A stretch of 64,000 nt of DNA from Pycnococcus provasolii (GCA_938743325.2 OW568893.1:372001-436000), one strand, 5' to 3'. Shown: positions 47,313-56,822, counted from the first letter of the stretch. Numbers and translations are program-made. Notes: generated from the sequence alone by a model not told the origin.

Positions 47313-48377
47313 ATGAGATCAGTGATGATGGTACCCGCTCCGTCTTCTTACCGCTCTGGCCTTTCCTCCTATCATAATCATGGTCTTCATGCATGTGGCT
47401 CAGCTCGTGTACCTTTAAGGGTTAGGGTGCGTCCTGGAGGAGGTTTGCGTCATCCCTTTAGGTATCACACTCGTGCAGCATCTCCGGCGTTTCTTCTCCA
47501 GTGCCGTGCAATCGCACCGAACGTCGTCGGGTCTGCGACAACAGCTATGCAGAGCGTGATTACAGCTGCGGGAACGATCGCCGCGCTAACCGCCGCCCTC
47601 GTGCTCTACGACGAAGCACAGGACGTTAACGGAGGATTTCAAAAGACCAAAGAAGTCGCGAACGATGTCAGTAGTGCCGACGAGAACCCAACGCTGCTGT
47701 ACGTCGCCGTGCCTGAAGGCGGCGCGAACAACGCACCTGTCGTGCTTGTATTGCACGAATTCTTCGGACTCCTACAACGCGAGGCTGAGCTCTGCGACGA
47801 ACTCGCCAGAGAAGGATTCGTCGCCGTTGCCGTCGACCTTTTCCAGGGAAGAAGTACGCGTCTCGTGCCGCGCGCGATCTTCTTGGCGGTAAACAATTGC
47901 CTGAGACCAGGCGCGACGTGGGGCCAGAGCGAGGTGGAGGCTGGACTCAAGCACGCGGCGGCACTTGGCGCGGATGTGACGAGAGCTGGCGTCATCGGCT
48001 TTTGCGTCGGTGGCGGCGCGGCTGCGAGGTTCGCAGCAAACACAGGTGCCGTGCGATCGCTCGGCGTGTTCTACGGAAAGCCCCTTGACGACGAGGCGCA
48101 GGCCGAGGCTCTTGCGCGCGCAAAAACGTCGGTGTGGGCAGCATACGGTGGTCGAGACAATCAGTTTAGCGCGTCGGACGTGGATGCGTACGAGCGTTTG
48201 CTAACTAATGCTAGCGTTCGAGAGGTGTGCTTCGAGCGTTATCCCGAGGAGGGCCACGCCTTTGTGCGCGACTTGGCGACTGTGCGCGCGGGTACCGGCG
48301 CGGCGTCTGACGCGTGGTGTAGCTGCGTCGCGTTCTTGAAGCGCACACTGCAAGGCGTTGGCACTGGTGCGGCTTGA
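47313..48377 (+). CDS. Dienelactone hydrolase-family protein
   Basis: 354 aa, one exon. The N terminus (about 75 residues, Arg/Ser/His-rich, RSGLSSYHNHGL) resembles a mitochondrial or plastid transit peptide, followed by a hydrophobic stretch (TAAGTIAALTAALVLYDEAQ). The alpha/beta hydrolase domain of dienelactone hydrolase type begins at LLYVAVPEGG: VVLVLHEFFGLLQREAELCD, the nucleophile elbow VIGFCVGGGAA (Cys nucleophile), the Asp in GGRDNQFSASDVDAYE and the His in EEGHAFVRD. Triad Cys-Asp-His is complete, as in genuine dienelactone hydrolases. Natural substrates in algae are unknown. A TTAAGGGTTAGGGT word occurs within the leader. Confidence 0.85.
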   Translation: MRSVMMVPAPSSYRSGLSSYHNHGLHACGSARVPLRVRVRPGGGLRHPFRYHTRAASPAFLLQCRAIAPNVVGSATTAMQSVITAAGTIAALTAALVLYDEAQDVNGGFQKTKEVANDVSSADENPTLLYVAVPEGGANNAPVVLVLHEFFGLLQREAELCDELAREGFVAVAVDLFQGRSTRLVPRAIFLAVNNCLRPGATWGQSEVEAGLKHAAALGADVTRAGVIGFCVGGGAAARFAANTGAVRSLGVFYGKPLDDEAQAEALARAKTSVWAAYGGRDNQFSASDVDAYERLLTNASVREVCFERYPEEGHAFVRDLATVRAGTGAASDAWCSCVAFLKRTLQGVGTGAA

Positions 48378-48448
48378 TGTGAGCCTCCTTTTCGGGACGC
48401 GATTTCCTTTTCCTGTACAGTATTTTGTCACAGATCGAATACCGAGCT

Positions 48449-48453
48449 TGTAA
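48449..48453 (+). terminator. Candidate TGTAA polyadenylation signal
   Basis: TGTAA 72-76 bp after the hydrolase stop codon. Confidence 0.45.
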
Positions 48454-48721
48454 CATAAATTTTAATATTCTGGTTTAAATCACAAGAGTCAGCGATGTGG
48501 TCAAGAACCATCATGGAGCTCCTCAATCCTCATCAGCATGGATGCATGGTGTTGCGACCGTGCAAGCCGGTATAGCCGTTAAGCCGTAAACCTTATGTAG
48601 GTAATCTTATCGCGATGTGCAAGGTGTTCAAAATGGTGGTGCCAGGCGAACTTTACCTTTGTGCGATCCCGGTCTTGCACTGATGCACTCCCTCGCATAA
48701 TAATGGGAAGTGAAGTCGGGA

Positions 48722-48861
48722 GGGATTTCATCGCACAACGGGAGAATAAGTCGAGCGGGATTTCATCGCACAACGGGAGAATAAGTCGAGAGGGATTTCA
48801 TCGCACAACGGGAGAATAAGTCGAGAGGGATTTCATCGCACAACGGGAGAATAAGTCGGGT
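48722..48861 (+). repeat. 35-bp tandem repeat, four units
   Basis: Units begin GGGATTTCATCGCACAACGG and start at 48722, 48757, 48792 and 48827. Copies are nearly identical, so the array is young. It lies about 80 bp upstream of the ATG of the second dioxygenase gene. Confidence 0.9.
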
Positions 48862-48943
48862 TGAATTGAAATCATGAAATGATTCTCATCCCATCCTTCT
48901 TCACCCCTCCAGGCCTGATCCCTATTGATCGCTCTTGACTGTG

Positions 48944-50521
48944 ATGGCGCGTAGCCTGGTGCCTCGTGTCAGCGGTGGTGCCAGTGGTGGCGGTGGTGGT
49001 GGTGGGCGCAGTACCAGTGGTGGTGGTGGTGGCTTGTCTGCGTTCGGGTCGTCATCGTCATTCTCACTCACCTTGCACTCTCGTGTCGTCCTCATGGCCG
49101 CTGGCTTGATTGCCCTCTTTTACAAAGTTCACCACGCATTCTCTGTGCACCACTCAGTCAGTGGGGTTCAGGCGACGGGGCGGCCGTTGCCTGATGAACA
49201 CGCGCTGGGAATTAGCCACAGTTCGCTCGGCTCTCTCGCGCCTGTGCCAGTCAGCAGATCAAACAAAATCAAACGTCCGAACGTCGTCGCGCCGACGATC
49301 GAGAAGGCACAAACACAAGCGACGCCAGTTGGGACGGCCGACGCACACGACGACGACCTACGCAGCAATGACGTCGTCGGAGAAGAAGCGAGAGATGACT
49401 CGCAGAAGGGAGGAACGTGGAGACTGTTCATCGGAACAGAGAAGGAAGCCGAAGCGGAAGATCACGAAGCGGAAGATCACGAAGCGGAAGATACTACTCC
49501 TACACCGCCAACGCCGACACAGGCGAAGCGGCCACCGTCGCCAAAGCCTCCGAAACCAAGTGCAAAGTCGTGGAACGCGTACCAAGATAAGAACTATGTC
49601 GATAGCTACTGCAAGATCACTGACGACGTGGTGGAGCACGTGCTCCGCCGGATACGTTCCACCGCGCTGTTCGAAAAGCCTTACCCGCACGCGTACGTCA
49701 CGGACGTGTTTCCTGCACCATTTTATCGCTGCCTGATGAAAAAACTAGTTGCGAAGCAACTCACAAACGCGCACTACGTGCGTCTCAAGCCAACGCAGGA
49801 GAGATACACCGTCAACCTCAGTCGCCGGCTCGGCGCGCGAACTGGCGAAATGGTGTACGGACCGCACGTGCCTCCGGACAGCGCGCCGAAGCCTGGCATG
49901 GACGTCGGATTTTGGACGGAGTTTGGCAAGAAGCTGAGCGGCGCGCCGTTCGTGGAGGCGTGGTTGGACGTGTTCTCGTCGGTGGTGGACATGCGCTTCG
50001 AGAGCGAGATACAAGGACGTGTCGATTCACGCAGCAAATGGGCCGAACGTCACCCAAACGAAACGTACGAGATGACACGAGACGAGCGCAGAACGCCGGA
50101 CGATGTGCTGAATCGCAACTCCACGGACTTCTACTACGAGCTAAGCATGAACCGTGACTTGAAGGGATACGGCATCAAGCCGCACACGGACTCGTCGAAC
50201 AAGTGGGTCACGACACTCTTTTTCCTCCCGAGTCAGACGACCAGCCAGCTGTCAAAGCTTGGCACGAGCGTGGTGATGAGCCGCTCCGGCCGCACGGATG
50301 GCGGTGGAGGAACGCTTAATTGGAACCATCCGACCTTTCGTCATGACCTGAAGATATCCAAGACGGCGCGATTCTTGCCAAACACGCTCTTCGCCTTTCC
50401 TCCGTGCCTGTCAAGCTGGCATGCTGTGGTTGCATTTGGGCAGGACGTCTGCCGCGATACAATACAGGGCTTCGTGATGTCGTCGAATGTCAACGTGGAG
50501 AAGCGATCTTGCGATAACTAA
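48944..50521 (+). CDS. Membrane-anchored 2-oxoglutarate/Fe(II) dioxygenase-like protein
   Basis: 525 aa from ATG at 48944. A Gly/Ser-rich N terminus precedes one hydrophobic segment (VVLMAAGLIALFYKVHHAF), consistent with a type II signal anchor of the Golgi/ER. A charged linker with a repeated EAEDH motif follows. The C-terminal oxygenase domain (about 230-520) has His414 and Asp416 (GIKPHTDSSNKWVTTLFFLP) and distal His493 (SSWHAVVAFG), with GGGTLNWNHPTFRHDL and FLPNTLFAFPPC between. That fits the HxD...H iron triad of 2OG dioxygenases. Lumenal orientation would suit modification of secreted glycoproteins; this is inference. The next gene converges 48 bp away. Confidence 0.75.
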   Translation: MARSLVPRVSGGASGGGGGGGRSTSGGGGGLSAFGSSSSFSLTLHSRVVLMAAGLIALFYKVHHAFSVHHSVSGVQATGRPLPDEHALGISHSSLGSLAPVPVSRSNKIKRPNVVAPTIEKAQTQATPVGTADAHDDDLRSNDVVGEEARDDSQKGGTWRLFIGTEKEAEAEDHEAEDHEAEDTTPTPPTPTQAKRPPSPKPPKPSAKSWNAYQDKNYVDSYCKITDDVVEHVLRRIRSTALFEKPYPHAYVTDVFPAPFYRCLMKKLVAKQLTNAHYVRLKPTQERYTVNLSRRLGARTGEMVYGPHVPPDSAPKPGMDVGFWTEFGKKLSGAPFVEAWLDVFSSVVDMRFESEIQGRVDSRSKWAERHPNETYEMTRDERRTPDDVLNRNSTDFYYELSMNRDLKGYGIKPHTDSSNKWVTTLFFLPSQTTSQLSKLGTSVVMSRSGRTDGGGGTLNWNHPTFRHDLKISKTARFLPNTLFAFPPCLSSWHAVVAFGQDVCRDTIQGFVMSSNVNVEKRSCDN

Positions 50522-50534
50522 TCTTAATTTTATT

Positions 50535-50539
50535 TGTAA
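50535..50539 (+). terminator. Candidate TGTAA polyadenylation signal
   Basis: TGTAA 14 bp after the dioxygenase stop, within the 48-bp gap to the converging kinesin gene, so the two transcripts probably overlap at their 3' ends. Confidence 0.45.
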
Positions 50540-50569
50540 TTCAACTTTTGAAAACTTCTTTGTTGGTTG

Positions 50570-53500
50570 TTACATGCCACGAACGAGTGACTTGCCGCCT
50601 GCCGTTGCGCCGAGCGCCAAGTGACTGCGCTCCATCGAACGGACGTCGGTTTGCAGCTGCTCAATCTGCGCCTTCCTACCTCGCAACTCGGCGCGGGCTG
50701 CATTGAGCTCCTTCTCCATGCGCGCTACCCGCGCCGCGGCACCCATTTTGCTCTTCGCACCGCCTCCGCCGCCCTCGCCCGCGGCGGAGCTGCGCAGCTC
50801 CACGCTTCGAACGCGCTCTGCGAACTGCAGGGAGCACTTCGTCTCGTGCGCGCTAGCATTTGACGGGGAAGCGTGCACGAACATCAGCGTCTTGGAATTC
50901 CCGCCGAGGCTGTCGGCAAGCATGTGCGTGAGCTTGCAGTCGCGGTAGGGCACATGCGACTTCGACTTTCCACCGTTGCTAGGTCCACCGCCCGCGAGCG
51001 CAGCCATGCAGGTACCAAGCATGCTCAGCGACTTGTTGATATGCTGCGCCTCCGCCAGGCGATCGCCGGTGGCATTCGTTCGGCTCAGCCTCTCAGAGCC
51101 TGCAAGGTCGATGAGGCTCAACTTCGAAATAGCCTCAGTCCCGTCCATAATGTTCGTGCGCTTGACATTCACCCGCACGATGAGGTGGCTGCGGCTCGAG
51201 TGCTGATTCATGTCAGTTTTACCCGTCTTGCGGTGCATCGCGCCTCGCCGTAGGACGCGGAGCGCATCCACAATGGCCACGACGGACACCTCGCGAAGAT
51301 TTGTCACGAATGGCGCGCCACCCTTTGGATTTTGCCGGATTTCCAACTTGGGCGGAGGCGCCGATCCCTCGTGCAGAAGGTCGCGAAGAGTGTCATTGTA
51401 AATCTCAACCATGCTGCATGAAAATTCATACTTGAATCCACTCCATTGCTTGTCCGCCGCCCCGAACAGCAGCGAAAATGCGCGCAGGGTAATGCCGCGA
51501 TCTTCCTCCGGACCATCCATGGTGTGAGTTTTGCCAGACCCCGTCTGGCCGTATGCGAAAATGCAGACGTTGTACCCATCAAGGCAGCTGTGTAGCAGAG
51601 GCTCGCATTCCTCGAAGACGTCTGACTGAGTCGTGTCAGAACCAAACACGCGATCCATCTCAAAGCGCACCGGGCCAGGATTGCCATTCTGGTGAACCAT
51701 ACAGTCGAACGATCCTGTTGACGCACAGCCGGGCACGGCCGTGGTGCCAGGTGCCGCGAGCGCGTGCATTTCGCTCTCCTCCGGGCCAGTGAGAGGGCGA
51801 ATGCGACAGAATACGCGGATATTGCCCTTCAGCTCCAGCAGCTTGTTGTTCAGCATGCGCCTCTCGGCTATCGCTTCTTCCACGCGCCGACCAGCCTCCT
51901 TTGTGGCCATTGCAACCTGCATCATCGCCGCACGGGCAGCCTCGTGCTGTGCAATGAGCTCCGCGTGATTCGCAGCAAGCTGACTGCGCGCGGCGCTCGC
52001 CGTTTCACGCGCGGCATGGCATACACGCGTCGCTCGATCCGCAAAGGAGGCGACGGACGCACGAACATCCTGCGCTGTGGGAAAGTCTGTCTGACAGGAC
52101 GCAGTGGGCATGTCATTCGGAAAATCAGACGCGGAGGTTTGGCTGCTGTTTGTCGACGTGTCAACCACCGGTCGCATTGGCGCAGCATTTGCGTTTGGTT
52201 TCTCTGCCCTGATGCCGTCTTGAATGCTATCAGTTCCCGCGTCGCGCGACGTGGTGGCAGGCGCTGCATTGCCCGCATCCGTCTCGCGATGCGTTCGAGC
52301 AGCGCCCGTTCTTCTTCTTCGCACGGCATCTTCCTCCGCCTCACGAATCAGAGCGTCCTCGCGCTCAGCCGCCGCCTCCGCAGCCCGTGCCTCCGCAGCC
52401 CGTACAGCCTTCGCTTCCGCCTTCCGCGCCGCTTCCTCCGCCATCTTGATCGCAGCCGCCTCGGCCGCCTTTGCAGCTGACTCAGCCGCGGCTGCAGCCG
52501 CGGCTGCGTGCTTTCTCTCCGCCTCTTCCACAGCCGCTGCACAACGCAGCTCAGCCGCATGTGCGGCGGCTTTTGCTTCCGCCTCGGCTCCAGCCATAGC
52601 AATCTCCAGTGCCTCGGCAGCCTGCGTGAGCAGCTCATCGCGGTGGCGGGCCACCTGCGCAAGCACAGCCTCGCGCTCGGCAGACGCCGCTGCGAGCGCT
52701 CTTTCTTTCTCCTCGCGACTCATCGCCGCCGCCTCTTCGGCAGCGGCTTCGAAGCGTCGCGTTGCCGCCTCCGTAGCATCTCGTGCGGCGCGATCAGCCT
52801 CGATGCGGCTACTTTCTGCAGCCGCCTCCGCCTCCGCCTTCATGCGAACGGCAAAGGCTGACGCGCGCTTGCTTTCCGCATTCTTGGCCGCTTCCGCCGC
52901 CTCTCGCATCGCATTAGCGTGACGCAGCGCACTTGCCGCCTCTTGTGCCGCCGTGCGATGAGTATGTGCCTGCGAAGCTTCGGCGCTGGCCTCGGCGAGG
53001 CTCGACTCGGCGCTAAGGCGGCGCTTCTGCTCGCTCGCCGCCTCATTCCGCGCCTCCTCGAGCTTCGCCATCAGCTTCGTCCGCTCAGCTTCTGCATTTG
53101 CGATGATCAGCTGCGCCGCTCGCTGTGCAGCGGCAGAATGTCTCTGCTCCACCGCACGCACGGCGGTACGCGACTGCTCCTCGTGGCGTTGTCCCGCCGC
53201 GATCATAGCCGAGCGATGCGTACTCGCGATCTCCTCCTTCACCTTGGCGATCCTATCCTCGACGAGAACCACCTCCTCCTCGTAGCGTCGACGCCACGCC
53301 TCCTCGCGTGCCGCGCATGCCTTCTCCATGAGCTTGTACTGATCATCCTTGTTCTCAGCCTTGTTGCAAAACTGCGACGTGACGTTCTGCACAAGAGAAA
53401 CAAGCTCGGTCGCACGTTCGCGCTCGGCGCGCAGGTCCGACGCAAGAATCGCCTCCTTCTCCTTGTACTCTTGCTCAAGCTTGGATGTCTTCTCCGCGAG

Positions 53501-54595
53501 CTCGAAGCGTCCCTCGGCGAGCGTTCGCTTCGCCTCCTCCATAGCCTGCGCGCGCTCAAACGACACAGCCTGTTGAAGATCTCTGCGCATCTCCTCGCGC
53601 TCTCGCTCGAGCGTGGTCTGCACCTTTTCCTCGCTCTCGACGAGCGCTCTTGACACCTGCAGCTCCCAGTTCATTCGTTCGTCCTCGACAGCATCCTCCA
53701 GCGCGAGCCGCTCGGTCTCGGCATTCTGCACGCGCTGCTCTGCGCCCTTGCGTGCCAGACGATTCGCCTCCTCAAGGGAACGAACCTGCTGCACAAGCTC
53801 GCGAATGCGCGCACGCTCGCGGCGCAGCGCCTCTCGCAGCGCCTCCGACTCGCCGGTATTCGACTCGCGAACAGCGGGACTTGGATTCACCCTTGCTGCG
53901 CGCGGCTGGGAGGCTGAGGAATCTCCGCCGTAGCCGCCGTAGCCGCCGCCGAGAGAGCTCTCCTGCGACTCTCGGCCGCCGTAGAGCGCGTCGGGGTAGA
54001 TGGAGGGCACTCGAGTTGGTGGTTGCTGCGACGGCGGCGGCGCTGCCGCACCGCGTCCCCAGTTGGCTGGGAACGGATACGGGTTGCTTCCGTTGTTTGC
54101 TGAGGCTGAGACGGGGCTGCTGCTCGTTGGCGGCGGCATGCCACCTGCGCGGTGCTGTTGCTGGAGCTGCTGCCTGACGTTGAAGTTGTTTTCGTCTAGC
54201 CCTCCTCGCCCTCCTCCTCTGCTCGACGGTCGGCGCAGAAGTTGTGGCGGTGGCGGCCCTGGACCTGCGCTCGGTGCGGTTGCCAGTCGTTCCTGGTACT
54301 GCCTTTGAAACGCCGCGGCGTTCGGGTGCAGGTCGCTCTGTCTTCCGGTGGCTGTGTCAATGAAGTGTATGGATCCTTCCGGCTCGACGATGCGCACCCA
54401 CGACCCGGGCAGCGGTTCTGTGAGCGCGCCTTCCGCGATGTAGAGCAGGTGTTCGTGCGCGTACGGGTCCATGCCGAGTGAGAGCGCCATGGCGACGACT
54501 TGCTCTTGCCTCGGTCTCGCCGCCGGCCTCCCGAACCCGTCCGTCATCGTCGGCGCACTACTACTGTTCGCCGACCTCCACAGCTTGTCTCTCAT
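50570..54595 (-). CDS. Kinesin-14 with N-terminal CEP164-like WW segment
   Basis: 1341 aa from ATG at 54595. Near the N terminus, MDPYAHEHLLYIAEGALTEP is followed by LPGSWVRIVEPEGSIHFIDT and ATGRQSDLHPNA. This matches the CEP164-type WW module (leader helix, PLP-GW, G-IYY, TG, HP), but the second Trp is replaced (RQSDLHP). A disordered Pro/Gly/Ser stretch follows, then a very long Ala/Glu/Arg coiled coil (about 240-900). The C-terminal motor (about 925-1270) has LKGNIRVFCRIRPL, YGQTGSGKTHTMDG, HSSRSHLIVRVNV and LIDLAGSERLSRTN, all diagnostic of kinesin-14. Likely minus-end motility and microtubule bundling; the WW-like segment suggests centriole or basal-body targeting (inference). A paralogue lies 11 kb away in the opposite orientation. 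Confidence 0.9.
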   Translation of the reverse strand: MRDKLWRSANSSSAPTMTDGFGRPAARPRQEQVVAMALSLGMDPYAHEHLLYIAEGALTEPLPGSWVRIVEPEGSIHFIDTATGRQSDLHPNAAAFQRQYQERLATAPSAGPGPPPPQLLRRPSSRGGGRGGLDENNFNVRQQLQQQHRAGGMPPPTSSSPVSASANNGSNPYPFPANWGRGAAAPPPSQQPPTRVPSIYPDALYGGRESQESSLGGGYGGYGGDSSASQPRAARVNPSPAVRESNTGESEALREALRRERARIRELVQQVRSLEEANRLARKGAEQRVQNAETERLALEDAVEDERMNWELQVSRALVESEEKVQTTLEREREEMRRDLQQAVSFERAQAMEEAKRTLAEGRFELAEKTSKLEQEYKEKEAILASDLRAERERATELVSLVQNVTSQFCNKAENKDDQYKLMEKACAAREEAWRRRYEEEVVLVEDRIAKVKEEIASTHRSAMIAAGQRHEEQSRTAVRAVEQRHSAAAQRAAQLIIANAEAERTKLMAKLEEARNEAASEQKRRLSAESSLAEASAEASQAHTHRTAAQEAASALRHANAMREAAEAAKNAESKRASAFAVRMKAEAEAAAESSRIEADRAARDATEAATRRFEAAAEEAAAMSREEKERALAAASAEREAVLAQVARHRDELLTQAAEALEIAMAGAEAEAKAAAHAAELRCAAAVEEAERKHAAAAAAAAESAAKAAEAAAIKMAEEAARKAEAKAVRAAEARAAEAAAEREDALIREAEEDAVRRRRTGAARTHRETDAGNAAPATTSRDAGTDSIQDGIRAEKPNANAAPMRPVVDTSTNSSQTSASDFPNDMPTASCQTDFPTAQDVRASVASFADRATRVCHAARETASAARSQLAANHAELIAQHEAARAAMMQVAMATKEAGRRVEEAIAERRMLNNKLLELKGNIRVFCRIRPLTGPEESEMHALAAPGTTAVPGCASTGSFDCMVHQNGNPGPVRFEMDRVFGSDTTQSDVFEECEPLLHSCLDGYNVCIFAYGQTGSGKTHTMDGPEEDRGITLRAFSLLFGAADKQWSGFKYEFSCSMVEIYNDTLRDLLHEGSAPPPKLEIRQNPKGGAPFVTNLREVSVVAIVDALRVLRRGAMHRKTGKTDMNQHSSRSHLIVRVNVKRTNIMDGTEAISKLSLIDLAGSERLSRTNATGDRLAEAQHINKSLSMLGTCMAALAGGGPSNGGKSKSHVPYRDCKLTHMLADSLGGNSKTLMFVHASPSNASAHETKCSLQFAERVRSVELRSSAAGEGGGGGAKSKMGAAARVARMEKELNAARAELRGRKAQIEQLQTDVRSMERSHLALGATAGGKSLVRGM

Positions 54596-55123
54596 CTCGA
54601 GTGCCTGTCACTTCACTACGATAGGATAGAGAGAGAGACGAGAGACAGGCAATGAGTCGTACGTGTATACACGCGGCTGGTTAATGAAATGAAATGAAAC
54701 GAAACGTTGTTGCCAATGGCGCTTCTTCTTCTTCTTTCCCCTTGAGGTTGAGCTCTCCCAGACAGCTCAAGGAACTCCCACGGCTTGACTATGAATGAAG
54801 ACGCGAAGACGCGGCGTTCACGCTAAACTTTACATACGCTACGGACTACGCTGCAGATTCAAATCCCACAGGCCTGCTTGCCTGCGCGAACACAAGCTGC
54901 GTCGTCCAGGTGGCGTCCATGCACTACCTATGCCGCATCGCACCTGGCCCATGCATGCACGCTTGTTTGCTGCTCATGCGCGTGATGGCACACAACTCCT
55001 TGCAGGCGGCTCCTGCCAGCAGCTTGCACTCACACACACCTTCAGTGACCACCAATTTCAGTGTGATTCAGGCTTCAGTGGGTCGACTGTAGGTACAAAC
55101 GGAGAGTTATGTTACATACACGT
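54596..55123. other. Intergenic region upstream of kinesin-14
   Basis: Between two tandem minus-strand genes. A GAGA tract (about 54626-54645) and GAAATGAAATGAAAC repeats (54684-54700) lie just upstream of the kinesin ATG, and a TTCTTCTTC run at 54725. A GATTCAAATC word at 54856 resembles a tRNA T-loop but the flanks do not pair. No gene is seen. Confidence 0.5.
55112..55116 (-). terminator. Candidate TGTAA polyadenylation signal of PIGA
   Basis: TGTAA on the minus strand about 8 bp after the PIGA stop codon. Confidence 0.4.
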
Positions 55124-56608
55124 TTATGATACAGTGGTAGTGGTCGGTGCGTACGTGCGCGCCGCCTCGATGCTGCATGCCGGTAGGCACCACTCCAAGA
55201 AACACGCGTACATGTGCGCCACAACTGCAACGCACGCGAATATCGGACCGGCCACCGGACCGCAGAGCGCGTAACGCTGCAGGCGCTCCAGGAGGTCGGA
55301 CGACGACGCCTGCCGACAAGCCTTCGCGTACACAACCTCCGTCCGTGACGCGACGTGCCTCCAGTCGTAAGATTGGCGCACGAACTCGTGCAGCTCCTGC
55401 TTCGAAAGACGAGGAACGCGGTGACCCACGTACTCGCCAGTCTCAAGGTCGTGCACACGCGCCATCGCCGCAGTGAGCGCGTCGGCGATGCTCTCCGGAT
55501 GCGTGCTCGCGCTGAGCGTGAGAAGCGGCGGGGGTAGCACCTCGCGCACGCCGCCGACGTCCGTAGACACGACGACCAGACCGCACGCCGCCGCCTCGAC
55601 GATCGCCATGCAGAACGCTTCCGTCAAGCTGCAGTTCAGAAATACCGTGCCGCTTCGCATCACCTTCATCACCGCGCTGTGCTCGAGCGCGCCGGTGAAC
55701 GTGACCCGTCCTTCGAGGCCGTGCGCGCGCACAGCCTGCTCCAGCGAAGGTCTCTTGTCTCCGTCGCCGGCGATGATGAAGCGCACGCGAGCGTGGCGTG
55801 CGCACACGATGGGTATGACGTACCTCAGCAGGTCCGCGCCCTTGCGATACACGAGCCTGCTGACGACGACGACGGTGATGATGCCCTCCTGAGCAGGCTC
55901 GTTCGACGCCGGCGGCGTGAACCGCGTCGCGTCGACGGCATTCGGCACGACAAACACGGACGTAGGTTTGCAGCACGCTCGCAGCACGGTGTTTTCCTTA
56001 GACGTGTGGCTGACGCATATGACGGCAGAAGCGTCGCAGAGCGTGAACTTAAGCAGCTTGTTGGTGAGGATGGACGACGTGTCGGAGAACCCGAACAGGC
56101 TGTGGTCTGTGAACACGACGGGCATAGCGAGCGTCCTCGCGCAAAGAGTAGCCTCGTGAGCGAGCACGGAGAACGCCTGGTGGCAGTGCACGACGTCGAC
56201 GCGTTCTCGCACGAGAATGGTTCGTATGAGCCTGAACGATGCGAAGAGCGTGGGGAAGACGTTCTGTTTGTAGAATGCGCGTTTCGGTATGTAGTACACC
56301 TTAAGTCCGTTCGTGAGGTACCTGACACCCCCTCTGGTTGTGTTGGATCGGCCGGGTAGGTGCGCGCCGCCGTCGCGTGCGCCGATTTTCAACGAGGTCG
56401 TTGTGGTGGAGGGCGTGTATGCGTGCGTGAGGACGACGAGTCTGTACCCGGCTTCCATGAGGCACTGCGAGAGGTGGTAGACGTGCTGCTCGACGCCGCC
56501 TGTGTTGGGAAAGAAGAAGTCCGTCACCATGAGGACCGTGCCCTTCGGCGCGTGCGCATGCGCGCCAAAGGGCGGCGGACACGGACCCTGCGGCGGCGGA
56601 CTCGGCAT
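55124..56608 (-). CDS. PIGA: GPI-anchor GlcNAc transferase catalytic subunit PIG-A
   Basis: 494 aa, one exon, ATG in MPSPPPQGPCPP. PIG-A is the GT4-family subunit that transfers GlcNAc from UDP-GlcNAc to phosphatidylinositol on the cytosolic face of the ER, the first step of GPI-anchor synthesis. Features: VLMVTDFFFPNTGGVEQHVY (N-terminal Rossmann), VDVVHCHQAFSVLAHEA, VVFTDHSLFGFSD, VICVSHTSKENTVLR, VVPNAVDATRFTP, VVVVSRLVYRKGADLLRYVI and the GT4 ExxE-type segment NCSLTEAFCMAIVEAAACGL. A C-terminal hydrophobic helix (VAGPIFACVAVVAHMYACF) with a short lumenal tail matches the known topology. Length is typical of the family (about 450-490). Confidence 0.93.
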   Translation of the reverse strand: MPSPPPQGPCPPPFGAHAHAPKGTVLMVTDFFFPNTGGVEQHVYHLSQCLMEAGYRLVVLTHAYTPSTTTTSLKIGARDGGAHLPGRSNTTRGGVRYLTNGLKVYYIPKRAFYKQNVFPTLFASFRLIRTILVRERVDVVHCHQAFSVLAHEATLCARTLAMPVVFTDHSLFGFSDTSSILTNKLLKFTLCDASAVICVSHTSKENTVLRACCKPTSVFVVPNAVDATRFTPPASNEPAQEGIITVVVVSRLVYRKGADLLRYVIPIVCARHARVRFIIAGDGDKRPSLEQAVRAHGLEGRVTFTGALEHSAVMKVMRSGTVFLNCSLTEAFCMAIVEAAACGLVVVSTDVGGVREVLPPPLLTLSASTHPESIADALTAAMARVHDLETGEYVGHRVPRLSKQELHEFVRQSYDWRHVASRTEVVYAKACRQASSSDLLERLQRYALCGPVAGPIFACVAVVAHMYACFLEWCLPACSIEAARTYAPTTTTVS

Positions 56609-56822
56609 GGGCGAAGTGGATCGGGAACACGGGGGGGGGGGAGAAAAACGAAAAAATCCGAAATCCGGAATCGATTTCTAAATCTCTGTCCCCGAATTTT
56701 GACAGATGGTGTTGTTATTACATTTGTATGTAAACTGGCTGGCTTAAGGTTCGTCTCACTTTTTTAAATTGTCTGCTCCCATTCCACAGCACTTGGCAGT
56801 GATCGTCATGCCTGCTCAATCA
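56609..56822. other. Short intergenic region
   Basis: 214 bp between PIGA and the giant receptor gene, both on the minus strand; a G-run at 56629-56640 precedes the PIGA start. No gene. Confidence 0.6.

Larger units (their letters stand above)
48378..48943. other. Intergenic region with 35-bp tandem repeat
   Basis: Between tandem plus-strand genes. It holds the 3' UTR signal of the hydrolase and a four-unit repeat (48722-48861). No ORF of interest. Confidence 0.6.

Noticed and set aside
48722-48861. CRISPR-like array of 35-bp repeats
   Set aside because: The copies are head-to-tail with no spacers; this is a simple tandem repeat.
54840-54880. tRNA-like 3' half (GATTCAAATC)
   Set aside because: The flanking bases do not form a T-stem, and no anticodon or acceptor arm could be folded.
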